64,000 bases of DNA, from contig OV884013.1 in NCBI GenBank assembly GCA_930367205.1, forward strand, positions 120,505,827 through 120,569,826. Direction: 5' to 3'. Source of the DNA: Acanthosoma haemorrhoidale. Lineage: Eukaryota > Arthropoda > Insecta > Hemiptera > Acanthosomatidae. The notes under the pieces were generated by a model, which ran no database searches, was not told the origin of the DNA, and saw only the letters and a list, made by a program, of their open reading frames with translations. Of this stretch, positions 23,484 through 36,325 are shown one piece after another (the first letter of the stretch is position 1; every line of letters starts with the position of its first letter). The position numbers were made by a program, and so were the translations under genes.

Positions 23484-23700
23484 GGAAACAATTAATAAAT
23501 GTATGAGGGAGAGGCTCTACTTTTATTCTCATCTATTTCATTTCGTCACTTTATTTAATTTTATTCAAATTATTTCCTCGATCTGAAACGATTATTCCAT
23601 CACTCCCAAATGTAACGGTTCTGCAAAAAGCTATACGCAATTATAGATATTTACGAATAAAAATAGAGTTGTGCGTACGCAAACTAAACGTACGTGAATC
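23484..23700 (+). repeat. Local direct repeat, unit 2
   Basis: Second copy of the repeat at 23103. Similarity ends at about 23700, after 'gcgtacgcaaactaaacgta'. Confidence 0.85.
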
Positions 23701-25025
23701 AAAAAATTGAACAAGATAAAAACGACAAAAAAACTGACAATCTATCGGAATAGATATTATGTGTATCGCAAACAACAGTAATTGACCAATAACAAAAATG
23801 GAAAGCGGTATGACGACGTGATTTTTTTTTTAAAAAAAATGTATTTGTTACTTGTTGCGTTTTGTCACGCCTCGACCACGAGGTCTATCAACAACTATGA
23901 ATACAGCAAACAAGGGGTTGATGAGTCACAGTGAGCCACTGGCACAAATATTCACCAACCCCTTAGACTGTGAAACACTCAAGTGCCACATATCTCAACT
24001 ACAATCCAGTAACGGTCCACTTACATGAGAACTCGAATGTACTGATACATATTCCCGGAGGGTCGAGTACACGAAAAAAAGTAACATTCAACAATATCGA
24101 ACAACAAACCGAAATAATGGAAGCATAGAAGAAAAAATATTGTGATTATTTTTCTCTCACTGTTAAAAAAACGGTGTTTCGGTGAAAAGGATGTTTTCAA
24201 TGAGACTGTTTAGTGAATAAAATTTATAATAGTATTTTTGAACGACTGTGACGAGCAGTTTTTGTTTTTGCAGTATATTTAGAGAGAACGTTGGCTCTAA
24301 ATCTTGACTTGTGATAATTGCTATTACAAACAGCAATGACATTAATAATTTTACACCTCGTGGCTCCAGCCTCTAGGCGCTATGGCCGTTTTATTATTGC
24401 TAATATTTTAAAGAATATTTTCGATTTTGTGACGAATGAAATTCAGTTTATAATACCTATATGTAGATATTTCTACTATTGGAAAACTAGAAAAGCGCAA
24501 TATTGGGAATGTTGACTTTAGTGGCTGAGAGGGTACGGCCACTGAATAAACTTCATTCGGAAGGATTGGCCGAAGAAGTTGGTCCAAATAAAAAGTTTTG
24601 GTTGGCCTGCAGACTTTGCGAAGACCAACTTTATTAAGAAATTTCACTTAAAAGTTGTTGCCCGCATCCCATGTTAAGTGGGCACTACTTCCTTCGGACT
24701 TAACCCTGTTGGTCAGCTTGGCTGCTCCCCCCCCCCCACAGACTTTTTATATACAACGTCGTCGCTTGGCGTTTTATTAAATCTTATGCGACCTGGCTGA
24801 CTCTTCATTCGGGAGTAGGTTGTTGGCTGCTCATCTAGTAATTAATCATTCTTAGTAAGCCTCAATGTTTGATTTTACACCCCTAAGGCGTCGTCTGCAA
24901 TGCTTTTATTTTCAAAGAAGATAAAGTCAAATTAACGGTTGCTTACAACAAACTGTATGTGGATATGTCAATGGATTTGGTCGGTTGTATTGAGAGAAAA
25001 AAATACTGTTTTCGGTGACAATGTC
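23701..25025. other. Unassigned spacer
   Basis: Short homopolymer tracts (T/A at about 23822-23840, C at about 24728-24737). No convincing gene or window repeat. Confidence 0.4.
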
Positions 25026-25144
25026 CCGTAACAATTACAAAATTAAACAAGTATGTCCAGTTAACATATATGCGTACACAAATCAACCAACAGCTTTTTA
25101 TCGAAGCAAAAAAATAAATGAGTAGAGGTGAATGACATTCTAAA

Positions 25145-25870
25145 GGGTGTCGCAGAATTAACGCAAAATTTGAATTTGCCGCCATTTGTGCAGTAAAGTG
25201 CTGGCAACCCTAAAAAAAACAAAAACAGTTTGACAGCTGACAGTTTAGGGTTAGTAAAAATAGAGCGTTACACGACAGAACAACGTGTCTTTATTGTTGA
25301 ACATTATCTAAAAAATAATGAACGTTTGGCGGCCGCAGTTTGAAAATTTCATACAAAATATGGTCGTAATAGTGTTTTGACTTCATCAAGTGTGAAGAGA
25401 TTAATTGAAAAATTTGGTCGTCCAAAAACAAGCCATTCAAATGTCAATATAGAAGCAGTGCGTGAGAGTGTTGTTGAAAATCCAGGAACATCAGTTCGGC
25501 GCCGTAAACACAGATCTTTGTGCCGAAACTGGACGATATGTGGTTTTAACAAGATGGTGTCACATGCCATACAGCCCATGAAACAATTCAAATACTGCAT
25601 GAGACATTTCCAGGTCGTATACTCTCTCGTTTCGGTGATCAGAATTGCCCCCCTAGATCGTGTGATTTAACACCTTTAGATTTCTTTTTATGAAGTCAAA
25701 GGTGTATGTCAACAAACACATCTTGCATTACAAGAGAAAATTCAACCACATTTATGCCAAATGGTCATGGAAGGTGTTCTTTATAATTCAATAAAAAAAT
25801 AACAACAAAAATACTAAAAACTGTGTTTTCTATTTGAATCAAATCTTGCGTTCATTTTGGGACACCCTTT
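25145..25870 (+). mobile_element. DUF4817-type Tc1/mariner element, internally deleted (distinct junction)
   Basis: A 726 bp non-autonomous DNA transposon bounded by inverted repeats ('gggtgtcgcagaattaacgc' and its reverse ending at 25870) and flanked by TA. Plus-strand remnants are the DUF4817 helix-turn-helix (about 25260-25500; VKRLIEKFGRPKTSHSN) and a C-terminal transposase stretch (from about 25530; HETFPG region). The 3' part has further deletions, and the terminal LPDVLFHK codons are lost. Its central deletion differs from that of the copies at 4368, 47321 and 59330: it retains codons reading GTSVRRR after SVVENP. It is therefore a separate deletion derivative or a rearranged one. No active protein is possible. 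Confidence 0.85.
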
Positions 25871-26496
25871 ATAACAATCGCAACGAATAAAACTCAGGAA
25901 TTATTACAAGGGGCCTATTTCACCTACAAAAGTTTCTGTTATAATGTTGTAGCATTGAGGAAGTGAAGTTATGGCAATGTGAAATATTTGACAGAATGTT
26001 TTTATTAAATTTATTTGATTGTCTTGCAATAAAATATCGGAGTACGTCATTTGATTGCCCTTGTGAATCAAATACAATTTCAAATGCTCTTCTTTGAGCT
26101 AAGAAGAATTTGATTATTTCGCTGTGATCTCCTCAGAGCCTGCCGGATGTTGGGAAAACACCGCCTCGCCCAACTCAAGCCAAACTTTAGTTTAAGGGTT
26201 TATCAATTTGGCTGGTTTCGGCTCTTGTACCTCTCGCCTCAGGGCTTAAAGGCATTAGCCTCTTTGGACACGGCCGCTAACCCAATCTATCCTCTCCGGT
26301 TGATTAGAGGGGTTGCTAAATGAACAGTGTACCTTTATGGATAACACAGCAACAAAACGCGATGAGTGTAGTACTAACAACTTTTGCAATGCTTCTACAT
26401 TATGGGTGAGATGACTAACTAACTTCTGGAAAATAAAAAAGAAATATAACATCTTAGAAAAAATAAAAAAATACAAATTTTTTTTAAATAAAAAAA
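25871..26496. other. Unassigned spacer
   Basis: No shared repeat or coding motif recognised. Confidence 0.4.
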
Positions 26497-26655
26497 CTTT
26501 ATTATGATCAAATTACAATCTCATTGGACATTGCAGTATTTACATCCACATGGTTGTCTACCTCCCTCGCATGTGAAAGAGAGTCTTGGGAAGACCCCCA
26601 GGCCCCTCCGTCAGCCGCGTCACCGGATACGAGCCAGTGGAGGCTGACGAAGATC
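26497..26655 (-). mobile_element. J1 LINE, short 3' UTR fragment
   Basis: Reverse J1 3' UTR from 'aactttattatgatcaaatt' to the 'gagccagtggaggctgac' block. Part of the UTR is missing between 26535 and 26555. Confidence 0.8.
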
Positions 26656-26799
26656 AAAATATTATTAACGATGTAAAAAGTGTAAACCTCTATAGGAATG
26701 ATATAATAGTTATAAAATAAAAATAAAATTTCTTTAACTGCTTTTAATAAATAAAGTCCATAGAAACCACGAAAAAAACAAACAACAATATGTAGAAGT

Positions 26800-26990
26800 A
26801 TGTAAGTTAAAGCCAGAGGCCTGACTATGTCGAATACTAATACGATCATGTAATGTAAACCATGATCCTATGCATGTCTGATTATCTTCCACAATAAAGC
26901 AGTCTTTTACTGGAGTCAGAGTGTGTCGGTGCATTTCCCTCTTTCGTTATTATCTTTTTATCTATCTTAACCGCCGGCGATTAACTTGTA
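26800..26990 (+). repeat. Dispersed repeat Y, copy 2
   Basis: Diverged partner of 11435-11640, sharing 'taagttaaag', 'actaatacgatc', a GATC-flanked palindromic block, 'aataaag' and 'tcttaacc'. The role is unknown; a solo LTR is one possibility. Confidence 0.5.
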
Positions 26991-28873
26991 CAGTAACACA
27001 TAAGATAAAAAAACAATAAAATGAATACAAAAGGAAACTAAGACACCAACATTTATCTATGTGTAGTAAACAATCAAACAAAAATAATAAGTACAAAAAT
27101 TAAAGCGAGGAAATATGAAATAATGAATGAGTGAATGTTGCCCAGACTAACGAGCGTCTCTTTTGATGGTGACGTGGGGTAGTGGAATAGAGGAGCTTTG
27201 AAAGTTCGGTGATAATAGGAATTAGAGAATGCATATTTTCGTCTAAAACTCTCTTACTTGTTCTCTAAATTATTCTGTTAAAGCATTACCACCCGGTCTT
27301 ATTGAATATAATATAATTTCAACAAATACCAGTGAAAATGTAATGTGTAAGCCAGAAGAGAGGTTTTAAATTATTTTTATTCTTTTCTTCGTTTCATTTT
27401 CTGTAGTAATATTGTTTATTATATATGTTCGCGCTAGGGCTCTTGAAAATCAAGAATTCCCCAAACGCCAGAAAATTGCGCCGGTTACGTCGTGAGAAGT
27501 TGGGTTGAGTCGGTTAGCGTTACAAAATTCCCAACAGTAAGGCATAAATATTAAACAATATATACCAAATTATAATATATAAAAAATAATACATTCAACA
27601 AATACCAAAAATAATATATAAATAACTATTCATTTTATTGTAAAAAAAAAAAATAACTGATCAGCAATTTAACCAGGCCTGTTTGTTAGTATATATAAAT
27701 ATAATGGATAATAAATAATGAAAAAAAGTTTATAGTCACGATACGATGTTTTGGAGAAGAGTGCGTATAGTCAACCGCAGAGCGGCGATGCGCACAGAGA
27801 GATCTGTAGACGAGATAGGCCGAGAAGTCTAAATTTGTAGTAAACAACGACTTGTTGTTCGCAGGGGAACAGGCCCGTATTCTGCTATCTTCAACACTGA
27901 CTAAAGCAAGCTCCTTGTCCTCTAATACGCAAAGTCCTATTTCTTCACTTCCTCGAGCTTTATAGTACTTCAAACTATCTTCTCTGTATGTTGATGTAAC
28001 AAAATTACAAAATTTTCTACTCATCACATTACCATAAAAAAAAAAAAATATTAAAAAAAAATATTTCTGAAATCCTCTCAAACAAAAATTAAATCTAATC
28101 AAGAACTATGTGGAGCCCAGACAATAGAAAAGATTGTACCATGTAGCTTTATTTGATTTCCTATTTTTGTAAGGTATTTTTTATAATATTTTAAATAAAA
28201 ATAATTTTTTTAATATTGCTTCTAGGAGACACACGGTATTATTATTATGTTAGACAATAACAAGATGGAGTCTCTCTCAATATATCTTTTTTTTTTTAAA
28301 TACATCATAAGTCAGCAGGGCTAATCAATACCTTTCAATTTTCGTTTATTGGTATATTTACCAAATTTGTTACTTTGTCAAATAATTTAAAATGTAAACC
28401 ATAATATGCTTATTTCGCTAGAAAAATATAATTTTGGAAAGACTTTCAGGACATGCTTGAAAGCATTATTCGAGTAATATTTACAAGAATACGTTTCCTT
28501 AAGTAGTGGATTATGCTTAAATTTATGCTTAAATTTTTGTTTTTATTGTGGAATATATGTATGCTTTCCATGTCGAATTAAATAAAGCCGTTATACGTAC
28601 AATGCTGGATTAACAAAAATCTTAAGCTAATATAATTCACAGCTCTATTGGCATGCCTGTCTCTCTGCCTTGTATCCAAAATATATGTATTTTGGAGAAT
28701 CTCCATGGTTTTTTTTCTGACATAATATCAAAAAATTATTAATTTAACTATGTCGCTCAATATAAGTCTTCTTTTTAGCAAAGGGAAAACAAAAATGCGA
28801 AAATAACTAAAAGACAAGCGATCAATGGCAATTGCCTTTTCTTTCTTTGACCAGCCTCACCTCTTTGAACTAT
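26991..28873. other. Unassigned spacer with one unassigned minus-strand frame
   Basis: Very AT-rich. The minus strand of 27686-28102 is open for 138 codons. Its middle (from about 28020 down to 27730; GSEEIGLCVLEDKELALVSV) has a more protein-like composition than its poly-Phe and poly-Tyr ends. I recognise no family, and there is no second copy in the window. It may be a transposon or exon fragment or chance. Confidence 0.3.
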
Positions 28874-29347
28874 ATGTCATTGTATGTATATTATAATAAT
28901 CTATGTTATAGTATAATGTCATTGTATGTATATTATAATAATCTATGTCATAGTGTAATGTCATTGTATGTATATTATAGTAATCTATGTTATAGTATAA
29001 TGTCATTGTATGTATATTATAATAATCTATGTTATAGTATAATGTCATTGTATGTATATTATAATAATCTATGTCATAGTATAATGTCATTGTATGTATA
29101 TTATAATAATCTATGTCATAGTATAATGTCATTGTATGTATATTATAGTAATCTATGTCATAGTGTAATGTCATTGTATGTATATTATAATAATCTATGT
29201 TATAGTATAATGTCATTGTATGTATATTATAATAATCTATGTTATAGTATAATGTCATTGTATGTATATTATAATAATCTATGTTATAGTATAATGTCAT
29301 TGTATGTATATTATAATAATCTATGTCATAGTATAATGTCATTGTAT
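28874..29347 (+). repeat. 42 bp minisatellite, 11 full units plus a partial one
   Basis: Eleven complete tandem units of 42 bp, each beginning 'atgtcattgtatgtatatta', plus 12 bases of a twelfth. Units differ at only three positions, all transitions: T/C in the ninth codon from the end of the Leu-Cys block, A/G in 'ataataat', and A/G in 'agtata'. As 42 is a multiple of 3, one plus frame (28832-29353, 14-residue period MSLYVYYNNLCYSI) and one minus frame (28857-29342, period with 'MTLYYNIDYYNIHT') stay open throughout. The open frames are a consequence of unit length and composition; nothing suggests they are genes. Confidence 0.95.
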
Positions 29348-29639
29348 CATTAATGACACATTACATAAGTATTCATTACTAAAACGTGAACATTTGTAGA
29401 TAACTACATAATGACAAGTACTATAAATGACTGTAAGTGACATGACGGACGACGAACATATTCTCCCTCCGTGCCAGAAGCTTGCAAAATACTTCGAATC
29501 GCCGACTAATGAACATGCCACAATGTGATGTATAGATATCACTTTAAGTTCATTCCCAACGAAGATGATTCGCTAGAATTGAAAGTTCTTTTTCTATTTG
29601 AACCTTCAGTCTAAGTTACTCTTAACATTGCGGTTAACA

Positions 29640-30537
29640 GCAGCAGCATGAGTGCACAAAGAGCTCTTACACAGGCCGAGTCAGTTTGTAACTTAATCAG
29701 TGACAGACTGGGCATGTTAAACATCAGCGTAAACGCCGGGAAGACCGACTGCGTAATCTTCTCCCTCCAAAAGGGGAAAAAATCCTTGCCAAAATCGTAT
29801 GGTATAGGAGGGCAAGAAAACTCACCAGCTTTCTCAATGCACTATCTGGGTATACAAATGGATTGGCATCTTCATTTCTCTACTCATTTTAGTAATAAAA
29901 TAGAAAAAGTAAGACACAGGTCTTACCGGCTTTACCACTTGGCTAACTTCATCAAACTTGTCGTGGCGTCTCAAACTGATGATTTATAAATGTGTCCCCC
30001 CGACTGACAATACAGCCCAATGTCTCCAACGTTTCCAGAATGGGATCATGCGAAAAGTGGTCCGACATACCTCTCTCGAGAGAGGTTAAAGAACGCTGAC
30101 CTGCACCCGTTGCTTTGTGTGCCGTTGGTGGGTGAGTTCATCCCCTGGAGACACATCAAGTTTTTGACTCGTTGCAGCACCTGACAAACCCGGTGTTTAA
30201 CACTATGACCCCACCACCCCACCCCACACCACGGGAGGGTGGTGCTCCCGCACCGATGGCAACAGACTGTCGGGGAAGAATTAGGTTAAGAATTAGTATG
30301 TAAGTTAGTTCTAACTTTGATCAAAAGGTGAGCCCCATCACCTTTATTAGAGTCAGTTTAGTCCAGTCACGTATAATGTGTATCATTATACTTGTTTATT
30401 CATTACATAATATTTATAAAATAACAAAACCTCTATGTAATGTAGCGATGCTGCAGGAAATACAAAAATAATTTGTGAATAGATTCGCCTGACGATCTAT
30501 AATTGTATATAATCATGAGGAAATTTGAAGGGGATAT
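29640..30537 (+). mobile_element. J2 Jockey-like LINE, 5'-truncated with RT C-terminus
   Basis: The longest J2 copy. From 29648 it reads SAQRALTQAESVCNLISDRL, NISVNAGKTDCVIF, then the thumb motif HYLGIQMDW: the end of a LINE RT palm and thumb. After a frameshift at about 29970 the C-terminal region continues with IMRKVVRHTSL, EFIPWRHIKFL and a final RWQQTVG. Endonuclease and RT core are missing. A GC-rich repeat at about 30210-30240 has expanded within the last codons. The 3' UTR (30270-30537) matches 35735-36000 in reverse. J1 sequence starts immediately after 30537. Confidence 0.8.
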
Positions 30538-31045
30538 GAAGTCCTGAGAACAATAGTAAATGCCCCCTTTTACGTCACCACCAAAACCCTTCATAATGAT
30601 CTTAATATACCCTACATTCTTGAACTCATCCCTTCCAAATTCATGAAATTCCATAGTAACCTATCCAACCACCCTAATCCTGTAGTACAGTCATTGCACT
30701 GCGCCACTCATCCCTATAATCCTCCTCGGACACTGAAACGGCAGTGGCCTCGTGACCTGCTATAAACGCGTGACAGTGGGAGTCCTGGCAATGGCCAGTC
30801 TCTCCAATCATGTCCTGAGCGTCTGTGGCTCTCGCGCTCTTGGTCAGCCTCCACTGGCTAGTATCCGGTGACGCGGCTGACGGAGGAGCGTGGGGGACTT
30901 CCCAAGACTCCGCCTTTTCTTCGCGGTGGATTTGGGGGGTCTCTGGGCTGTCTGTAAATATTGTATGAATGAGAGCATATATCTTAATTACTTATTGCCT
31001 TATAAAAGGCAGATTGTAATTATTGCACAATAAAGGAATTTAACT
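30538..31045 (+). mobile_element. J1 LINE 3' end abutting J2
   Basis: J1 from 'gtcctgagaacaatagtaaa' (RT C-terminus) to 'aataaaggaattt'. The first base lies directly behind the J2 terminus, with no spacer. A small deletion removes part of the 'cgcatgcgagggaggtgac' block at about 30920. Confidence 0.85.
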
Positions 31046-32196
31046 ACTAAACTACTACTCTAGAATGAGCCGTTATCACTAAGTCCTTTTTAGATCATAG
31101 TTTGAGACGTCATAGCAACTCCTCTTCCTGCTTACAATGATCCTGACATTTCCTCACCCTTCGCTGCAGTTGTATTAATAATTTCCTGTAGGGTTTTGAA
31201 AAAAAAAAAAAAATCAGTGAATTCACAATAAATGAATGTCGAGACTTTACCTTCTTTGACACTTAACTTCTTGCTTAAAGAGTTTGCGAAGAGAGTTGCT
31301 TGAATGTTGGAAAGGCCCACGTCAAGGGGAGTCATTCTTGGAAAGTTGAACCTTCTGCAAAAACATATCTGAACATCCCTTTTAAACTGTCAAAGAAGCA
31401 AAGAATCTAACCTTTCTGTTTTTGTTTTTTTAGCTTTTTTTTTTCTATTTATCCATTTTTTATGTTTTTTCTTTAAAATAACCATCCTAGGCCGTTATTG
31501 TTAAGTTGAAAACATAATCATGCGAAAATTTCTCTGGATTCTAAAACATTTTTGTTTTTATAAGTAACGCCTGAGTAAACATTCCGAGGAAGTGCTCATT
31601 TTTTCGCAGGATGTAGTTGGCTTTAAATTTATTCATTTTTTATAAACAAAAAGTTAATGGTATTTTTTTCGAAGTACGTCCTTAGAGATTCGAGTTCTAA
31701 TACATTCAGCAGATCCTCGATAGATTTATTCCAGTATATATATACGTGAATATATTCCAGATTTAAATATGTTAAATGAAAAAAAAACAAACCCAGCTAA
31801 GGAAACATTTTTATTTGCGACGGAATAAATAGAGGACCTTGCGCACTTGTATCTCGAGCGACCAATTGATCTTGACTTATTGCATTTAGTGAATAGGTCT
31901 CCTGGAATCCTGCCAGGTCCTGGAAAAAGATCCTGGATTGTTCCCTGGAAATATATTGCGGGACTGGGTCTCGTTCTTTCTCCCTCATGTTTATGCACTG
32001 GCTTTGCTTTGTTGCATTCATTATCGACCTGTAGTTAGTTCTTCCTCGCTCTCAATGGCCATGGCCTGTTCTATGTAATCAGTGCGGAATGTACTACTTC
32101 TAGCTTATCTTGTCATTCGATACTACTTAGTGTAGTATTTAGTTTAGGGAATACTACATACATAAGATACACGCTGTATAGATACATGGATACATA
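31046..32196. other. Unassigned spacer
   Basis: Short 'tcctggaa'-like motifs recur at 31907-31951. No gene or window repeat was recognised. Confidence 0.4.
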
Positions 32197-32726
32197 GCGT
32201 TGGGCAACTGTACAGACTACTTCAAAGGACATCCCATCTCTCAATAGAAAATAAATTACTAATCTACAAAGTTATACTTAAGCCAATCTAGACGTATGGA
32301 ATAGAGCTATGGGGGACAGCAAAAAAGTCGAACATCAAGCGCATGCAATCCTTATAATCAAAAGTCCTGAGAACAATAGTAAATTGTTATTACGTTGGCA
32401 ACAAAACCCTTCATAAAGATCTTCATATACCTTACATTATCAAACTCATCCCTTCCAAGTTTATGAAATTCCATAGCAACCTATCCAACCACCCTAATCC
32501 CGTAGCACAGCCATTGCACTGCACCACTTCCTGCTATAATCCTCGGAGACAAAAGCGGCAGTGACCTCGTGACCTGCTATAACAATGGGAGTCCTGGCAA
32601 TGGCCAGTTTCTCTAGTCATGTCCTGAGCGTATGTGGCTCTCTCGCTCTATGGTAGCCTCCGCTGGCTCGTATCCTGTGATGCGGCTGATCGAGGAGCGT
32701 GGGGGACTTCTTAAGACTGCCGACCA
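32197..32726 (+). mobile_element. J1 LINE fragment, truncated at both ends
   Basis: It starts in RT codons ('gggcaactgtacagactact'), passes the WTYGIELWGT-equivalent block and part of the 3' UTR, and stops at about 32726 after 'gggggacttcttaagactgc'. The last 200 bp of J1 are missing. Confidence 0.85.
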
Positions 32727-33911
32727 AGATTCCAAAATAAAAGCAAAACTACAAATAAATTACAACATAAATGGTTATATCGATTAAATTAATTTTAGTC
32801 ACTTAGCCTGTACTTATAATATGGGAATTGAAATTCATTATACCCTTTAAATTGAGTATAAGACTTAATTATTTTTACTTTATTTGTTTTTTATTGAATG
32901 TTAATAGTTACATTACTCTCAAGTGGGGCACGCTCGTATAATATGAATTATATATTATGATTTTTTTTTTCATTTTCTACTAATACTTTCACTCCAGCTA
33001 AAGGGCATTGAAGTCATTTATTAAATATTCCTTCTTAAATTGGAAATAACACTTCCAAAAGGTTTTTTTCTTTTAATTTGAATTTCACAATAATTTACTA
33101 TCCATATGTATGACTGCTAGACTTAGCGTTTCTGAACTATTCAGCTAATATGGTAGGGTCCTATAAAGGTAGATTTGAAACTAATGTGGTCAACTAAACC
33201 ACAGCTATTACAGGGCTAATCAGAAAATCAGTGAAGCTAACCAGCCAGATTAGTCCATGCAGGGAAGCATAATTCCTAGCTTTAGGTTATAGTTTAATAG
33301 TTTTGTCTACAATAATATCTTAATAGCAACTCTTTCATTTAAACATTCTTAAATTAAGTTTCTCGCTATTTTTTTTGCAATTTGGGGCGCTCATGTCTTG
33401 GTAACTCTGTGTAGTTTTATACATGAAATTTCTTATCCACTGAACTCATCTACATAAACTACTACAATTATTAAAGGTTATGGAATGAATGTTTCTACGT
33501 CAATAACTTAAAATATATAACTGACAAAAAATGGCTTATTGAAAAATCAGTGTTAAACCATTTGTTTAGAATTCATTGTCACAATTTCTATTACAGAAGA
33601 CTAATTTCATTTTATCCTTGTTAGTCCAATTTGTAATTGCAGACTTTGCTTTTATTTCCCTATTATTGATACACAAAACAAGCCGAGGAATTACAAATCA
33701 TTATTTTTCATGCTACCATTAAAAATATTTCACTGCGTTCTGAGGAATAAGCTCATTAGATAATTGCCAATTTATACACTGTTAATATTGTAGATATTAA
33801 TTAATATAGTATAATTGCTAATTTTGTTAGTTCATTAACAAATGCCTCTCAAACATGTTTTTTTCACTCATTCTTATTATACCGAACGTATGTTGTTGTT
33901 TTTTTAACCAC
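32727..33911. other. Unassigned AT-rich spacer
   Basis: No repeat or coding motif recognised. Confidence 0.45.
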
Positions 33912-34340
33912 CCCAATCCCATAGAACAGTCATTGCACTGTACCACTCCCTATAATCCTCCTCGGAGGCTAAAACAGTGGCCTCGAGACCTGCTATAAAT
34001 GCGTGACATTGGGAGTCCAGGCAACAATGGTCAGTTTCCCCAATCATGTCCTGAGCGTATGTGGCTCTCGCGCTCTTCGTTAGCCTCTTCTAGCTCGTAT
34101 TTGGTGACCCGGCAGACGGAGGAACGTGGGGGACTTTTTTCTAAGACTCCGCTTCCTCTTTTACATGCGAGGGAAGTGACAACCATGAGGATTTGGGAGG
34201 CCTCTGGGCTGTTTGTAAACATTGTATGAATGAGCAAGTGAATGAAAATTGTAAATATGGTGTGAATGAGATCGTTTATCACAATTACTTATTGCCCAAT
34301 GAGGGAGATTGTAATTTTATCATAATAAAGTTGTTGTTAG
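33912..34340 (+). mobile_element. J1 LINE, 3' UTR fragment
   Basis: From 'ccaccccaatcccatagaac' (the last RT codons) to 'aataaagttgttgtta'. A small sense frame (33999-34229) and an antisense frame (34031-34282) are open, as in several J1 copies. Confidence 0.85.
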
Positions 34341-35030
34341 TTTTAATGGAACTATCGAATTCACTTTTTTATTTTTGAAAAAACACAAACTATTACTCAG
34401 AAAAGAGCTATTATTACTTTTATGGGCATAATAAGGCTGGTTGTCACTTTAATACGACAATCTTGCTCTGTGCAACAGAGACAGTATGAGGAGCTGAGTG
34501 GCAGCGGTCGTAAATCGGAACATAAATCCTGCTCATATGTGGCAGATACATTTTAGGCTCTCACACCCCCTTCACACATTCATATCGAATGAAGTTATGT
34601 ATGGCGAATAAAATTATGCTGTACACACATTTTCCTCCATAATGGCTACCGGTTAGTGATGGTTGATTGACCGTTAAAAAATAATGTTCGTGGCAATTGA
34701 ACGCTAGTAATAAACTTTCAACTAATGGGCAAGACTTCAATGATCTTTGATGATCATAGTCTTCCGAAGTCTTATCATGTATTATCATACCTGATCATAG
34801 AATGAAGAGTTGATTTAATTTGATAACTATAACTGAATATGATATTAATTTTTTTTTAATCACGAACGAAACCTTGGATTGGCCATTTATAATTTTCAAC
34901 GGATTGATTTTACTTCTGCATCCTTGAGACATCAGGGTGAAATATTCATTCAAAAAATCGTTTCTATACGTCTTAACTAATGTTGTGAAAAGACAGGTAA
35001 CACGACGATTGTATTTCTGTTGCTCAATAA
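34341..35030. other. Unassigned spacer
   Basis: No repeat or coding motif recognised. Confidence 0.4.
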
Positions 35031-35450
35031 CTCTTAAAAAAAAAAACTTTATTTGGTATAAAACACAAATGTACAATTATATATGGTTACAGGCTGAGAG
35101 CTCACTTGGGAATGAGCTCCATGAGGAACCAAAAACTATCTTATGCCTTAGCAAAAGTAAAATCAACCCTTATACCTAAGGGCTATTTATCTGTGTGGAA
35201 AAGCTTAGGGTAGGGGTTGCAGGAAAGGGCGAGACAGAAAAGGTTGTGGGAGCCAATTATTTAGAATAGAGGTCTAGGAAGGGAAGATAAGCTACTAAAA
35301 GGATAAGTTAATTATAATAGGGCTGATTATTATAAATTATCAGACACAGTCCTTAAGATGTTACAGATAAAGATACCATTTGTTAAGATATGATTATATA
35401 TATATGTGACATGACTGACAAAATTGGCAGTTTTAATGTCTATTTTTAAT
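35031..35450 (-). repeat. Dispersed repeat J4, copy 2
   Basis: Partner of 19048-19410, with the same A-run plus 'actttatttggtataaaac' left edge. It carries an extra internal segment at about 35100-35165. Confidence 0.55.
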
Positions 35451-35734
35451 TATATTCCATATAGTACCGACCCACATTACATATTATTACTAAGCACGTT
35501 TGAGATGTTTTAGTAATTTCATTAATTGTCAATAATTGAATAGATGACTGGCATGTAAGCACGTTTTTGGGAGTTGTTAAGTGTTTCCCGTGCTGTCGTA
35601 TCATGAGAACCAAATTAAACCTGCGTGTTTTTAGGGGTCATTCATGAATTTAGTTGGCGACACTGATTGGAAGGGTTTTCACACAATCCACTATTACGTC
35701 TTTACTCTTGCCCTGAACGATCATTTTTTGTTTA

Positions 35735-36325
35735 TTTCATATCCCCTTTACATTCACAGATAATTATGTACAATTATAGATACTCAGGCGAATCTATTTA
35801 CAATTTATTTTTGTATTTCCTGTAGTGTCGCTACATTATATACTGGTTTTGTTATTTTATAAAAATTATATAATGAATAAACAAGTATAATGATATACAT
35901 TATACGTGACTGGACTGAAGTGACTAATAAAGGTGATGGGGCTCACCTTTTTGATCAACCTTAAAACTAACTTACGTACTAATTCTTAACTTAATTTTTC
36001 CCCGACAGTCTGTTGCCATCGATGTGGGTGGGGTGGTGGGGTCATAGTGTTAAACACTGGGTTTGTCAGGTGGGGTGCAGGTCAGCGTTCTTCAACCTCT
36101 CGAGAGAAGCACGTCGGACCACTTTTCGCGTGATCCCATTCTGGAAATGTTGGAGACATTTGGCTGTATTGTCAGTCAAGTGAGTGTATAGCGGGGCACC
36201 GTACAGCAGAGCTGACCGGAGGACACATTTATAGATCATCAGTTTGAAACGATGCTACAGGTTAGGTGAAGTTAGCAAGTGCGATAGCCGGTAAGACCTC
36301 TGTCGTACTTTTTCTATATTATTAC
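35735..36325 (-). mobile_element. J2 LINE, 3' portion
   Basis: Minus-strand counterpart of 29640-30537: the 3' UTR at 35735-36010 and RT C-terminal codons at 36010-36325, ending near 'gtcgtactttttc'. About 50 bp around the EFIPWRHIKFL codons are missing near 36070. Confidence 0.8.

Noticed and set aside
27686..28102. 138-codon minus-strand gene
   Set aside because: The ends are low-complexity Phe/Tyr runs from AT-rich DNA. The middle has no family I can name, so it is noted only as unassigned.
28874..29347. CRISPR array
   Set aside because: Units are contiguous with no unique spacers, and the context is eukaryotic.
28832..29353. A 173-codon repeat protein
   Set aside because: It is made up almost wholly of a 42 bp minisatellite that is equally open on the opposite strand.
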